Positions 47,201 through 63,600 are shown, counted from the first letter of the stretch. The stretch: DNA of 64,000 nucleotides from Mytilus galloprovincialis (GCF_965363235.1 NC_134842.1:6785112-6849111), one strand, 5' to 3'. A program made the numbers and translations. The notes: generated by a model not told the origin, from the sequence alone.

Positions 47201-50200
47201 TCAGTTCTTACCAGTTTTTAAACCAACGTTTGTCAGTGTTTCTATATCGTCATTTCCAGCTGTTAAACCAAGTCCAACATAATAACTGTCAATCTGTGAA
47301 TGTGGATCATGAAATCCTCTCCACTTACAGGATATACTTGTTGTATTCCTATGGTAGTCTATATCCGTCTACAATGTATTTTAAATTACTCTGTTGAAAT
47401 ATCAAATAGTACCTCTACACTCTTAAAAACAATAGAAACAAAGGCTGGTCTAACCGCATGCAAAAGTTTAAACAAAAAATGTCGAATTGAAAAAATAAAT
47501 CTGAAAGGTAATATTTAGAAGAATATATATGTCTTATTCAATTAGTGTTTTGAGTAATTCAGTATTTAATAACTGTATATAATTTAATTTTGGATGTAAC
47601 GCGTTTTCTGATTGGCTGACGTTATTTTGTTATGAGCCCATAGACATAATTTAGTCATGTGACCGTGACGTCATCAACGTTTTTTTCATGGTTTTCTACG
47701 GAGTAAAATAGAATTTAGAATTAAATTATAAGAAATGACTGTAATATTTTCGAAATAACATTAAAAATGTGGTGCACACTGTTAAATAACCCGCTCCGTG
47801 CGTTATTCAGTGTGCACCAAATTTTTAATGTTATTTCTTCATAGACAGAAAAAATATTACAGTCATTCCTTAAATATCAAATGTAAACAACACAAATTAA
47901 TCATTAATTTATAAACTAAAATCTAGAATGATAAATGATAACGTTAAAGGATGGCAACAATTACATCGAATAGAATACCGCTTAACTTAATTTTAGAGAT
48001 CTGTGTGAGGTCGCCTAGGAAGGCATGCTTTCAATTTATGTGGTATTAGACTTTTATTACGATTGATATATATTGATATTGATTGGTGATTGTTATTTCA
48101 GAATATTTGTTAGTAGCAATGATATCTATAAATTTTGTAGACTTACAACATCTGTTTCAACTTGCATGTTAGAAAGAGAAATATCCATAATGTGGCCAAT
48201 CACTGGAGCTGTACTATCAACTATAAACGGCGTCGATACAGAAAATGAGGAAAGACCAGCTCCGTTGGTTGCCTAATGAAAAAATAGGAATTATTTTAAC
48301 GGTGCAAAACTTTTGTTTTTCATCATGTATTACTAATATTATTGAATATCAAGAAAAGAATGCTCTTAATCTGTAGATATTAATGTATCAAAAAACAAGA
48401 ATGTGTCCCCAGTACACGGATGCCCCATAAGTTCTATCAGTTTTTATGTTCAGTGGACGTGAAATCGGGATAAAAACTCTAATTTGGCATTAAAACCAGA
48501 AAGATCATGTCATAGGGGATATGTGTACTAAGTTTGAAGTTGATGGGACTTCAACTTCATCAAAACTACCTTGACCAAAAACTTTAACCTGAATTTGGAC
48601 AGACGGACGAACGAACGAACGTACAAACGACCGAACGGACGAACGGAAGCACAGAACAGAACAAATATTGCCCTTCTACTGTCGTAGTTGGGGCATAAAA
48701 AAGACAAAACGACTCTATGGAATGAATATATATGCAGAGAGATTGCTTATTTATAAACATTTATGAAAAAGGAATATTCATAGCTCATATGTCAAAACTT
48801 ATTGACAATGTCAAGGCCAAAAAATCAAAGATAAACTCTGACAAACAAAAGTATAAAAAAAACACAAAGAGATCACTAATGATTGGGAAAAAAATAAACT
48901 AACAAAATCTGTGGTTAGGTGCACGTGAAGGGTTTGATTATAACATTAACGGTACCAATTTTCCTGCACCAGATGCGAATTTCGGAAATACATGTCTCTT
49001 CAGTGATGCTCGTGGCTTAAATATTTGAAAAACCAAAGCTTATATAAAAGATGAAGAGCTGTAATCCAAAAGGTCCAAAAAGTATAGCCAAATCCGTGAA
49101 AGGAATCAGAGTTTTGCATGAGGGACATACAATCCTTAATTTATAATAATTTCTATCATTTTGTAACAGCAAATTTTAATAACACACAACATCCGTATTT
49201 TCATGCCAGTACCGAAGTACTGGCTTATGGTTTATTTGTACCCTCGGCGACTAACAGTCTACCAGCAGAGGCACATGTCGTGGTTTACAAATGTTATTAC
49301 AAATGAAGTGATGCGTATTATTCGGTTTCTTTCAAGGAATATCAAACAAAATATGTATCCTATCAAAAAGCACTTATAAATATATGCGTTTAAAGATAAT
49401 GGCCTTAATTTTCATACAACTAAAATACATTTCTTATTTTTAAACTGACTAATTTCTATGTCATTCGACTCTTTTTACAGTTGTTTGATTATCACACCAC
49501 ATATACTGACTTTTGAATTGAGTGAGTTATACATAATTATGATTTACATATAGTTTTCAGTCTTTCATCAAATAATATACCTTAACGATAGCATAATACT
49601 GATGTCCATCAGTTAATCGACTATCTCCATTTATTTCTGGAAACATTTCAGTATTTTGGAAAAGCACAATATCTGCAGAGTTGTTTGTAGAACCTATTCC
49701 AATTTCAAACTGTACTATGCCGCTCTCTTTGTCTTCAATTCCAAACCACTGGACCGAAATGTGATGATTTTTTACGAAATGACCAATTCCTCTTTCAACT
49801 TGTGTTGTACCAGTTGAAGGTGGAGTGTTGTCATAAATAACGCCTTCTGAGTGTCTTTCAACAGATCGATTCAAATAGTCAAAGGCTACAATTGTTTTTA
49901 AAAATTCTGAAAAGGCTCAAATACATTTACACTTTGAAAACAGAACATCATCAAAATAACTGTTTGTTTTGCTCATATGAATTTATCTGATGTATTGCCG
50001 ATTCTTGATACAACCAAGTTGTGTGTAAGGTTCTTCAAAAATCTTGTAAAAAGTGTAAACTTGGCTATATATCTAATTTGTAAACAGATATTACATAACC
50101 TATAAAATGTAATACCAAGAACTTGTTGTAAGCTACATGAAATGTCAAATACAACCATATGTGAACAAACGACAACTTGAATACACTCTGACAAAATACA

Positions 50201-53200
50201 TGTTTACACTCTGTATTTGTCAAACCATTGGTGGCCAACTTCATCATGTTGTAACATATAGTAAGCATCTAACACTCGGTGATGCTCATACTGATGTTTG
50301 ATAGTATATAATGGTCCTTTTATTCAATGGCTTTTTCCAACGTCCGTATAAGAGTTTTGATTTTCAAAAAGTGTGGCCTCGAGCATCAATGCAGATATAT
50401 TGATTATCGAAATGCGCATCTAGTGCAATCCAGTTGGTATCGTTTATATCATTATGGTAAATTTTAATGTTTATTTGTTGCAAATTTGACACTATTCAAA
50501 ATAATCTTAGTTGTTACCTCGTACAGTAGCATGATATACTTGTCCTGGTTGTAAGTGCAAGTCTGTAACAACAACAAAGTCTGTCAAACCAGCTATTGTA
50601 AAGGGTACAACATCAGTTCCATCTATACTGGTACCTGTGTGTTAACATAACCACACATTTATTTATAAATATTGATAAAATGATGATTGACATTCAATAC
50701 TTAGATGATAAGGCGTGTTGCCAGGGTTCATCTACATGTTTTTATATAATTAATATTTTTGAAGATGTTTAACATTTCATAGATTGCGTAGGTAAAGTGT
50801 ATATTATTTGGATTTGGGAAATCGAAAATATATCACCTCTGATCGGGTTGTAGATTTCTAATGTAATGTTTACTTATGGCGAGACGTTCGACTTAGAAAA
50901 TAACTTGTAATGGGAACTTCATCATATATTTTTGATACTTTTCACATATTTTCAAGATGGAAAAGGTGACCTATTCCAGCGGCACGTCCTATCATCTTGT
51001 ATATAGAAAGTGATTACAACTATGATGATTATTATTATACCTATTGTTATTCTTTAACAAATTATTTATTTGTTCCTATTTTTCTATTTTTATCTTTATT
51101 CAAAAATTTCGTTTCATTCTAATATGCATTTTAGGAGGTACAGAACGTTTTTTATGTTCAGCTTTTATCAAATTACGTCCCTCGTAACGATATCTTTAAA
51201 TTTAATAATCATGTTCTTACCTATTGCGTATTGATAAAATGATACTGCATCTTGGTATCCCATGTCGACTGCTTTAACATTTCCAGTAAAACCTGACCAC
51301 TGAATTTTCATAGCTGAGCCTTCAATTATATAGCCATTTCTCGATGGTATATAAACATTGCCACCCTTAGGAACGCCATCATCAAAAAGGAATCCATCAC
51401 TACAACCTTGAAACTCACCACTCACAGCGCAAATATACAACATTCCAATTTCGGTAAGATACGGATTATTAAAATTAACAAACCCGTTTGTTGTATGTTT
51501 TGTAAATAAGCAAGAAAAATCAAGTGAACAGTCTGTTATTGGAATATTGTTATGTTTCGTAAGAAACCATTTTACTGAAACGTCGGATTTTCCGAGGAGA
51601 AAACCTCCAATCTTTATATTTCGTTCAGCAAAATCTATTTCGTTGTCATGAAGAAGAGACATATACTTTCCAATGTGAGCACTGTATTTCAATTCTTTTA
51701 TTTGCCTTATAACAGGGTTCTGAAGATTTAAATCATAAATTACCATTTTATCAAATGTATTTGGGTCATCTATCACATCTGATTTGGTGCAAGCACGTTT
51801 GATATTCCCCGAGGGACAAAATGCTTCTATACAAAGGTACATAGTATGATGCAGGTATACTGGAATCTTTAGACAGTTAGAGTCCTGTAATGTATTAAAA
51901 CATGTCAGTTACGAAATATCGTCAGGAAAGATAGAAATTCTTTAAATGAAGCATTCTTCTGATTAGACAGTTATTTGAAAAAATAAAATTAAGCCAGAAC
52001 GATATTTATGTAGAAAAAAATAAAATCACAAAATTACTGAACTCAGAGGAAAATCTAATCGGAAAGTCCATAATCACATGGCAAAAATAATGTGTCATAT
52101 AAAAAGAAGATGTGGTATGATTGCCAATGAGATATAAGCCCATACCGCATAGTCAGCTATAAAAGGCCCCGAAATGACGATGTAAAACAATTCAAACGAG
52201 AAAACTAACGGCCTTATTTATATCAAAAATAAATCATAATTCGTTTAAATTGATTCATGGGTTAAATATATGTATTAAATAGTAAAGGAATGCATTTAAA
52301 ACATTCATGCATTTTGTTTTAGCACTGATTACACTTTTGAAGTATTAGTATATCAAATATCAGGTTTGGAGACATCTGCATTCACTTCGACACTATTTTA
52401 TTTGGTGTTATGTCTGTTAAGTCAAGATCACAATCATTGTGAAACGGAAATAGCAGTATATCTTATGAAATAAGATGGTTTACTAGAAAAGAAATAATGG
52501 GATAACTTAACTGATAAGATTCACATCTAATGTTTCTCTAATCAAATTTGTATTAATATTGAAACCTTCAGGACGTGATTATTCTTTCAGAATGTCCATC
52601 AGTAAAAGAATTAGGGATTTTTACGTGCATTTTTGTATTTAAATTAACAAAAAGCGCATTAAAGTACGTCATATAATTTCCTCATTACAAACACTAAATG
52701 AAAGTTAATTTTACCGTATAAGTTTGTGTTGTTTCATTGACTTCATTTACTGTAACGATTTTACAATCTGTAATCCTTGTATTTCCTTCGTCTTTAAACA
52801 AGGACCACCTATATCCTAATGGGAAAGTTTCGATATAGTCTTTAGTGCAGTGTGATTTCTGCCATCTTACGGTTGTTTTTGTGCAATTGTCAGCAAACTG
52901 AATTGAAGCCTGAGCTTTCATATCCATTGATTTTACTTGTTGAACTATAATGAGATTCGAAACGGACGGCAATAGGCATTTCAACCCCACACAAGCCTTT
53001 ACAAACACCGTATAAGGTCCCTCCTTAAAATTACCATGAAAATACTTAGAGTTGTCTGTCCCAACAGATTCATACAGTACTTTATTTTGACAAGTATTAT
53101 TGTTTGACATTTGACATAATCCTATCTCATAATTTGATAAATATTGTACGTATTTGTCATCAATTGACCAGTACACAGGTAATAATGATGTTGAAGATTG

Positions 53201-56200
53201 TATTCCCATATCTGGATCGCACTGATGAAGGTGTAATGTTATGTTGGGAGAGAGATTCGAATGGTTACTTTGTACATCGATGAAAATACTTGAGACGGAA
53301 ACTATTGCCATGAATGTTACTATCAGCTGATCGGAATGTTTACTTTGATATTTAATAAGCACATTAGTATTTGTAATTACAAACGAGGCAGAATCTGCCA
53401 GTAAAGAATAAGTGACACCATGTTGAAGAGATTTAAAAAGTGAAAGTACTGACTTCTTGGACAAAACATTCCAGCTTCCCAATTCGTTTTCTTTGCCACA
53501 ACGAATACCATGATAAATCTTCATAGACGAGGTCACCGTGGTACTGTTTAAAAATATAAACCCATCGGAGGATACTCTGTAGATTTCCTGACTTTTATAA
53601 GATGCCCTGATAGTCACATAATATTGTTTCTCTGTTTTAAGTTTGCCTATATATTTGCAAACCCTTTCATCATCGGTTGCATTAAACACGTGGAAAGCTA
53701 TTGCATCATCGGACTTGTTAAGGGTACCGACTCCTACTTCGAATTGTATCTCCTCATTTGTAAAACCTTTCATTACAAAACAGTAAACCTTAGCGTCATA
53801 TATAGCGTCTACATCTTGATAGGGTCGTGTACTTCCAGGGTCAACATCTAAAACTATCCCATGTCTAGGTGGAACTATATTTGGTAGTTTGAACGAAGGT
53901 GTATCTTTACTGCAATAATGTCCAGCATAGTTATACACGTGCATTTGAATATGGAAGTCTAAACTTTTCACGGAATCATACACTTGTAACTTTTTAATTG
54001 GGTATTTGATGCATTGGTGATGGCGACCACACTGCCCACCGTGTGATTTGACATTCCACTCTAGAAAAGGTGTGATGTACGTATTATCCATGCCTGAAAT
54101 TATAGTGAAAACTATAAGAAATTAAAAAAAAAAATAAACATTTCTGACTTTTAGACTTTGAACGAATGATTTAAAATACTTTTGAAAACATTTTATCTTT
54201 AATTTTCACGTTTAAATTTCACGTTAATTGCGTTTGATGATTTAAAGTGTCCGGTGTTTGGATTTAAGAACTATGTAAATTAAGTAGGAGTAAGTTTGAA
54301 ATACGTTTTGTGTATCATATGAATTATGGTATCACGTTAACAATATTAATATGATTTAATTGAAAAGCACGTTATATCTTAGATAAACACAGTGGCCATT
54401 GTCACTGTATTGTAAGTTAGGTAGTAAGCACGTCTATGCTGACATGAATTATCATTGATTTATAGATGGTTTATGAAACTTTGCATTTTTTAAACACTAA
54501 GGATAAACTACCCCTGAAATATATTACCTTAGCTATATCTAACAAGAAGTATAGAGGAAGTGGTACTGACATATTTGACTTTAATAACAGAAATATCAAT
54601 AAACAAAGTGTCACTGCCTTGAAAAATAATTGATAGAAAGCCCCTTTATCTTAGTGTTTATTGCTCTGTTTTGATGGATACGTTTGGTAATTCCTTTGAT
54701 GGTAGAAAAAAAATAATTGTAAAATTAATTACGATGATATAATTTTGTTTGTTTGTTTGTATATGTTATAAAATATTATTTTTCTTCTTCGACTTACCTA
54801 TATGGAACATTCCTTATTTCATTTCGGCTGTTTGTTTGTTATAAAAAAAAATATGCATTTCCAACTTACCTACACGAAACATTACTGATCCTATGTCTTC
54901 TTTTTGTTCAGTGTCATAAAAGTTTCCCTTGTCCCACTTAGCAATCACATAACCATTATCAATCACGGGCTTTGGAATATCCTGACAGACTGGTGGTGTT
55001 TCATCGGCTAATATTGGTCCGAACCATATCTTCTGGTCTAAACCAGCTCTGTTTTGCACTTTGATGAATATGTATATTTGTTCCTCTCCTATAAGGCCTG
55101 GGTGATGCTGGATATAGCTTTCTATATGATGCGTTTTGGTGTAGTCCATTAACTCTGGACTATCAATTGATGATTTGTCTCTCCCAAAACCCACATAGGC
55201 ATGGGCAATCTGACTATGATCTTCACTGATGTTCCATGTGATATGAAAGAGATCCGTTGGAGTATAGATAAAGTTTTGTTTATAATGACTTAGGCTGCGA
55301 CACATGAATGTTGATACGGCATTATCTTCGTTTTTAGTTTCTAATGTAATCGGCAGTAAAGTAAAAACGTCATCATTGCTGTAGTTTGCACATACTTTAC
55401 TACATTCATCCCCAGATAATCTAACTCGCCTCAAATTTTGCTTCATTTGCCATGGAATGCCGTCATAACAACCAATAGATTCTTCTGTCTTTGCATGTTT
55501 GATGCTAACGTTCACAATATCCGGAACACTTTCATCGAATATTATTCCGTCTGAACAAGCAATCTCTGAGGGACTCATTGCGTTATTAAAGGCTATAACA
55601 GTCACGTGATATTTACCATGACCATCTGGAAATACCATTTTTGTAGATACGTGAGAGATTTCCTGTACAAAAGAACCGTTTATATTACCAGTTGTCATGT
55701 CTTTCAAATTATGGATGCAGTCTCTACCAATGGCTACTCTGTATAACTTAATACCACTCTCATGGTCAATAAATCCATGCCAGTGTACAGTGAATTCATT
55801 TATACTTGTATAGTCTATATCAGGACTGCCTACTGGACCTTCTAAAACCACGCCTACCTCAGGCGGAGATTCGTCAACTAATATGTCAATATGATCGTAT
55901 GCGACAAGATGAGCGTTGTTTGTTGCTGTAACGGTGAAGAAATATCTCCTGTTATGATTTCCTGTATGTTTGTTTAAAGTTTTCAGCTTTTTAAGTTCTG
56001 CCACATATGTTGTTGTGGTACATTCACCAAGAATGGGACAATAACAAGACGTAGTATTTGCACATGAAATCTTAAAAAAAAATAAGATTAGTGATCATTT
56101 TTATACAGTTACAAGTACATATTATTAAACCAGTTTCAGTCTAAATGTTATTATTCATTTAGGTTTTCATGTTGTTGTGATATAGCATTGTCTAAGGGAT

Positions 56201-57611
56201 ATCATTGTTGTTTCTACTGATGACGACCGTGTGCGTTATCTGCTCGTTGTTTTATACCGCTAAGATACTTAAGAGAATTTACATTCGGTCAATGTTTTGG
56301 AAATAAAACATTTACTTTATCAGAAATACCGGGCTTATAATTCAATAACGAAACATACATTTGCCTAACATAAGATTAGCTAGAGGTGCCTTATTCAAAG
56401 CTGTTAAAGAAGTCATATCAATTAAGAAGATACTTTTGAAAAGGTAGTATGTTGTAATAAATAAATTACGTTCCAATCTTATCACTAATAATTGTTTCTA
56501 GTTATATCATATTTTTTTAATTGTCCGTTAAGAGATTCGTGTTGAGTGGTATTCAAATGTCTATGTTTTATCTGTTCACAGGGATGTTGGTAAACTCTAT
56601 TCAATTAAGATCCCGTCTCATCATATAAAAATATACAATTCTTTTCAAATCTGTAATTTGGTACAACTATTTTGATGTATATTAAAAATGTATTGATCTA
56701 ATTTTGTTTTACATTTTTGAAACACTTAGGCTTTTCTACCTCAGGAAAAGATAACCTAAGCTGTATTTTGTAAAACATTTAGGAAGTTTTGGTCCTCAAT
56801 GCTCTTCAACTTCGTACTTTGTTTGGCTTTTTAACTGTTTTATTTTTAGCACCACTGATGAGTTTTTTTGTAGAAGAAACGCGCGTTTGACGCAAATACA
56901 AAATTTCAATCCGGCATCAGGTATCTATGATGAGTTTATTTATTAATATATTGTCCTTATTGTAACATATAATTTTTTAAATAACTTTTCTATTTCGATA
57001 ATATGTGTGATAATAGCGTAATATTAATACAGCAAAACGAAATTATAGGCGTTAAGTTGAAAAAGCAGCTAACGTGGTTTATATTTTAGTAGTATCTTGT
57101 CACAGTAAGTCTTTTCATCGATTGAATAATCGAAAACAGGTTGGTGAAGTATTGAATCGCTACAGTATTCTTTATATATCTCCAGTTGGTGTTCTTATCT
57201 ACTGTACTTGTACTCCATTTATTATTATGCCTTTCTACTCCTCCGTAGAAAAGACATATTGATTTTTTTTCTGATTTTTTTTTATATTTGTTTCTTCCGC
57301 TACTTCTAATTTTTGCGTGGAGAGTTTGATTTGCAAACTGTCCATTTTGTATATGATCGAACAGTGTTTACGCTTTTTAGTGAAACCGTTCAACCGAACA
57401 CGTTTCCATGCTAGAGTTATCTCCCCAAACACTGTTTCCGTTTTATTACTACTCCTTCCTAACCGTAACAAAGACCGCACAATTCTTTTACCAAATGTCT
57501 CATTGCTTCCTATTGCATCCTCAGGAAATGTATATTCAGTGACCAATAGCTACTTCTAGTTATTATTGATTATCTTTTTTTTTAAATCTGATATTGAACA
57601 ATTGGATTTTA

Positions 57612-57686
<75 letters not shown>

Positions 57687-60600
57687 ATTATTATTATTAT
57701 TATTATTATTATTGTTATTGTTGTCATTTGTTGATAATGTTAAAATCAGTGACTTACCGAATTGTTTGTCGCTGTCACTGCTATTGCTTTGTCGATCAGG
57801 ACCGTTTTGTTTTCATAAATACCAAACTCCCATTTGATTTCCCGAACTCCACTATGTAAATCAAATGCCTTAAACTCTAAATGCATAGTAGATAAGTCCG
57901 AACTATGATGGACATACAGCTGTTTCTTTTCATTTCGAATTAACCATATGTCAGCTATTTCCGGTACAGATCGGTCGATATGAACTTGTATACTATCATC
58001 GAGTGTATGGTTCATGATATCTCTGGCTTGGAGACGGAGTAAAAATGTGTCACCATCGTTCATACTAGGATTGAGACATAGTGATTGTGACGTAATATTT
58101 TGCACTTTTCCAGAAAATATAATTCTTTCGTTGCGCAAAAGAGAATAAAAAAAATTTGTCAAACCATTTACATTTTTTGTACCTGTGACGGATAAAACGC
58201 CAGTTATCTGGTCATATATTCCTTTGATTGCATTATTTGCCTCTGCTTTGATTGGACGAAGTGGATTGTTCTTTTTGTAATTGTTATTGAAAAATCTATT
58301 TTCCCATGTATAACAAATACTTTTATGGTGTATTTGCCATACAAATTTTGTGTGGTTTGATGCTGAAACAACTCTTAAAGGTATTAAATCATTCTTTACA
58401 ATATTTGATGTATTGTCATACAGAACAAATCGCCTAGTCTGTTTAACATTGTTTGCTCTATCTTTGACTTCCATTAAAACCGCATATAACATTGGATTTT
58501 TCTCTGGTAATTGAATTTCAACTTCTGTTTCATCTTTCGAACAGTTGTATGGGCCAGCAACAAAAGCTCTATCCCTCATTAATGATTCGTTCGTTGCATC
58601 AGTCATCTCATATACACTTATTTCATAAGATTCTATACCAGATGCCAGCGTTGCAGTTCCAAGTCTAGGATACGGGTCAGACCAACCCCTAAACGACACT
58701 TTTAAACCACGTGAAGTTGTTATTGTTTTTGAAAGTTTCAGTGGTTCGGCTTGACAGCTTACACCATCAGGACAAAACACGGGTGGTTCGTTGTCATAAA
58801 TATAACATAACTGCCGAGAGTTTTCTGTTTTCGTATACGGTACTGTTGTAGTGTCGTGGTCTTCTGTTTCAAGGTTTATTGACACAAGATAGCCACCGCC
58901 TTTAACATGGAATGTGAGGCAAAAACTGCAAAGTATACATTTAGATTTTATCTCTGCTTGAGTGATATTCAGAATCAAACTTTAATCCCATGTTTATTAT
59001 GAAAAGGTGCAGGAATAATAATAGTAAAACAACTTAAAGTGGGTCTACTGGCAGTCGTTAACAAATACGTCTGAATTTGTTTTTGTTGCACTTCAGATTT
59101 TCAGTTCCTTTGTTTTCCTCTTATAGTTGGTGTGTTTCCCTCAATTAATGTTTTGTTTGGCTTTATGAATATTTTGATATGAGCGTCACTGCTGAGTCTT
59201 ATGTAGACGAAACACGCGTCTGGCGTACTAAATTATAATCCTGGTACCTTTGATAACTATTTAACCCGTATATTTTTTCTCTCAATCGATTAATGACTTT
59301 TGAACAGCGATATGCTACTGGTGTCTTTGTTTACAATGAACTGTGTTCTCTTATGTTTCTTTTTCGGAAAATGTCCAAACAAGGTCAGGAATATGGCAGG
59401 TAATTTCGCCGTTTCCGTCGATGGATAGCGTTTTATTTTTTCCTCTTTTTGACTTTACCTTGTAATTCGAAAAGTTGGTTATAAAGGCGTTCAATAAACT
59501 GTTCGCATCTACATTGGTTCATAGCGTAATATATTATAATTTCAGATTTCACTAGTTGAATGTGACGTCTTACATGCTTTTTTATATATTGAACACGTTG
59601 AATAATATTCTTTGACATTATTTACGTTTATTTAAAACATGATTTGTTTCATGGATTGTTTTTCTTATTCTTAAAAATACATCAGGAAAAAGGTAAGATA
59701 ACAAAAAACCGAACTCAGAGCAAAATTCAAAACGGAAAACCCTAATCAACATTTCAAACACATCAATCGATTGGATAAAACCTGTCATATTCTTGACTTG
59801 AAACATTTGTTTGAAGAAAATGGTGGATTTAACCTGTTCATGTAGCTAGAAGAACCTCTCACTGTTATGACAGTTGCACAACTTTCAATTATATTGATAA
59901 AAATGTTTAAAAAAAACAAGAAGGCATAACAAAAACATCAAAAATAGGGTACAGCAGTCAACATTGTGTAATAATGACTATCTCAAATTAGTCTGAACTT
60001 AAATTTCTAGCTTTTTTACTAATTGATTAAAACTATCACTCATTCGCCCTTCAATCCTTTAGTTATGGTTATTCCATTTTCTGCAAGTAAAACTGTTATT
60101 TAATATGGTACTTGTAGAGGTAGAACATTTTTTCATGTTTGACATTGATTCAATTTAATTTGTTGGATACTTTTTTTATAGAATACACAGTGATACTCTA
60201 TGCTATTTTGGTATTTGTTGTAGTGTAATTGATGGGGTTTTTTTCGTTGGATTCTTTTGATCAATCTACAATTTTCTAACCTTTCTCCATTCTTCAGATC
60301 ATCGATGACTGAAAGTTGTGGTTTTGTCGCATAATTTGACACCGGGTTTAAAGACAAACTGTCCTGTTTTAATGACGTTAAACTAACTGTATTTCTTACC
60401 CCTAAAACCAAAATAAATGTATATTAATTCTAAAAGCTTATGATAGTAACTTAAAGGTTTTTTTAAGTGCTGTTCCAAGCAAAAATCAGTGCAGACTTGT
60501 GGTATCATTTAATGTTTGTATGGGTTTATGAATATAATTTAGAAGATTTTTTATGAGTGTCAATGAGACAAATCTCCATTTAAGTCACAATGCATCAAAA

Positions 60601-63600
60601 GTCTACAATAAAATTTCTAAGTACGGACGTTAACATGGATGCTTGGCTCATACCGAACACCAAACTATAAAGAGCCACAAAATAGCTAGTGTTAAACAAT
60701 TTAAACAGGAAAACCAACATTCAAATCTATAAAAAGAACAAGAATAGTCGGCTAGCGTTTCAGAAATAATATGATAACCATAGAAAAGAATACTTTATTC
60801 GACATGAATTCAGTTATGATTGGTCTTCCCATATAATACTCTCTGCCAGTGCGGCTTATGTGATGGTCTCCTGAGATGGTCACTCCACCGACATAGAAAA
60901 TGCCATGCATAAATCTGTATGTCAATATTTGTAGACTAACGATCTTATAATTAGGATCTTCTTATTCGTCCGGGTCACATGAGATCACCGTCAATATTGG
61001 ATGGGGTTCGTGGTGCTTAGTCTTAAGTTTTCTATGTTGTGTCTCTGTACTTTTATTTGTCTGTTTGCCTGTTTGTCTTTTTTATTTTTTATCCAAACCG
61101 TTGTCAGTTTATTTTCTCTATGCGTTGGACTGTACCTCTGGTATCTTTCGTCCTTCTTTTACGACACGTCATAATCTTATTAAGGATGTACTTAGGTGAG
61201 GTTTTGGAATTTGTGTCAAATGTTCAGACTCTTTGGTGTTTTTCCATACATTACAATGTAAAATATTTTGCCCCATAACACCCATTTATTTTTTTCAAAT
61301 AAGACTTGATAGTTGATGAAAGATCATTTACCAAAATTTTTGAAAATTCTTGATTTTCTTTCTTTTGTTTTGAGACCCAATATTACCAATGCAAATATAA
61401 GGTAAAAGTCCGAGTCAACATTTTCCCGCCATATTTTAAATCTCAAAAATCTCGAAAAGGAGGTTCATGACCTATCAATATTTTTAGCTTATCTTTTTCC
61501 TTAATTGATGCTCTACCAGTATGAATTATCATTTCTCAATTTATTATACCTTACCTAACCTCACCTAAGTACATCCTTAAGGCGAAGTGTACGTAATTAA
61601 CTACTCCACAATTTGAAAAAATACATGTGGAATCTGTTTGTAAAATTCATCAGTATATAAAATAAAAAAGGGGTTAACCGTTTCCGTTTTTCAGATACAA
61701 GCTGTTAAAACAAATAACATGATACGCAAGAAATACAAAGGATATATTGGGAAAAATCATAAAAAAACAGCAAATATTTTTACTTTATCATGATTTTCTA
61801 ATTTGTGGTCAATGGAATTTTTGTAAAATGAGATTCCAAAATAAACGACTTGAGAAGAAAAAAATTGTATTCTCTACTTCTGAATGATATACAAAAGCAC
61901 AACAAAACAATAAACTTTTCGCAAACCTTTCGAAATTGGAAATTGATCAAGAAAAAAATACAAGGGTTTTTTTTCTCATACATGTGTAGTTTCAGTTTCA
62001 ATCATGGTTCTAAATTTAGATTCTACTTTCCGGAAAAGTTGCAGACAGAATAGAAGACACCTGTTTATATTCTGCTACTTAAGAACTGAGATATGGAAGA
62101 GATAGAATTTACTTATTCTGAGATAAATGTCATAGTGCTCAATACTTAGATTCTGGTTAATGTTTTGTAAACGAAATTTTAAGATAGCACAGCAATATTA
62201 TTTGGGTTCATGATAGAGCGCACAAAGTCATTAAACTGATTATGTCTCATTCATGTGCCTATTTAGTATGGGAGAAATATCGCGAAACTAACGACGCACG
62301 GTTTTTTTTATCCCGAATTCAGCTAGAGGCGTGCAATTACGTATACTTTGCTTTAGACAATTAACAGTTTCTATACGCAAAATAATTACCTTTCACTGTT
62401 ACTTTTTCCAGCAGAACATCTGCATCTGTTATTCCAAAAAGTTCACGAGAAACGAAACTTGGTCGAAATAATGTACTGTCGATATTTACAACGAACTGGC
62501 AATTTAAATCCATAATAAATTGCCGTACTTGAAACCTGCCATACATATCGGTCTGTTCTGAACACTTGGAACTACCCATATTAGTTAAAGCTTGCGTTCC
62601 ATCAGCAGCAATAGCTCTGGAAAGACAACTCTCTATTGATGGCTGTATAATTGCTGTAAAAAAGGCTTTTGTACTTTACTAGTTATTATGTGTATACCGT
62701 GTGCTGCATTAAGCACTTCCCTTGCAGAGTTTAGTAATTTGTCTACATATTTTACGAAGTAACAGCACATTCCTAATATAACAATAATATTTGATAAAAG
62801 CTTTAACTGAATAAAAATAAAATTGACGCACTTATTTACAAAAGTAAGAAGAGGGCTTCTGTTTGTTCATTTAGTTTTTTCGTGTTTTTATTTATTTAGT
62901 ACTGACGTCAAAACAAAAACTTAAAGGTGTACATTAAATGAATGCAATAAACGAGTATTCAATAAATGTATGAAACAAATCCAAAGGAATGTGCAGTATT
63001 ATAACGGCATAAAGATATGTATATTTCCACTAAAATATGACGATTACCAAATATATTTATTGAAAATATATATGAAGGTATATTGTTTAATAATTACAAC
63101 TGTATATTACTACATTTGTTTATAATCTCATTCAACAAATTTCGATTTTCATGATTATAGAATTGAGAAAGGAAATGGGCAATGTGTTAAAGCGACAGCT
63201 ACCCGACCATAAAGCAGACAACAGCGTTATGGTCACATAATGAAGGACTTGTAACAACTTGTAAACGACACATTATCAATGCAATCGAATGAAAATATAA
63301 GACAAATCTGCGTGTCTTGTGCTGAGTGTCGTCCATCCTCTATTCAAAGTGAGACAAATAAAAAAAGAAATAAAAACTATGCTCGATTACATGAATACCA
63401 ATGGACCACATCGGAGAGTTTCAGCCTTAGTAGAAAATGTTAAAATGTCAAAACGTTACTTAATACATAAAAACTGCAGCACCTGCATTCCTACGAAGAA
63501 CAATTATGTTTTCCACATTCGAACAACAAGCATTATGGTGTTTAAAAACTGACTAGTATATTGATCTTTGAAATCCGCATAAAGTTGTTAATCATGATTT

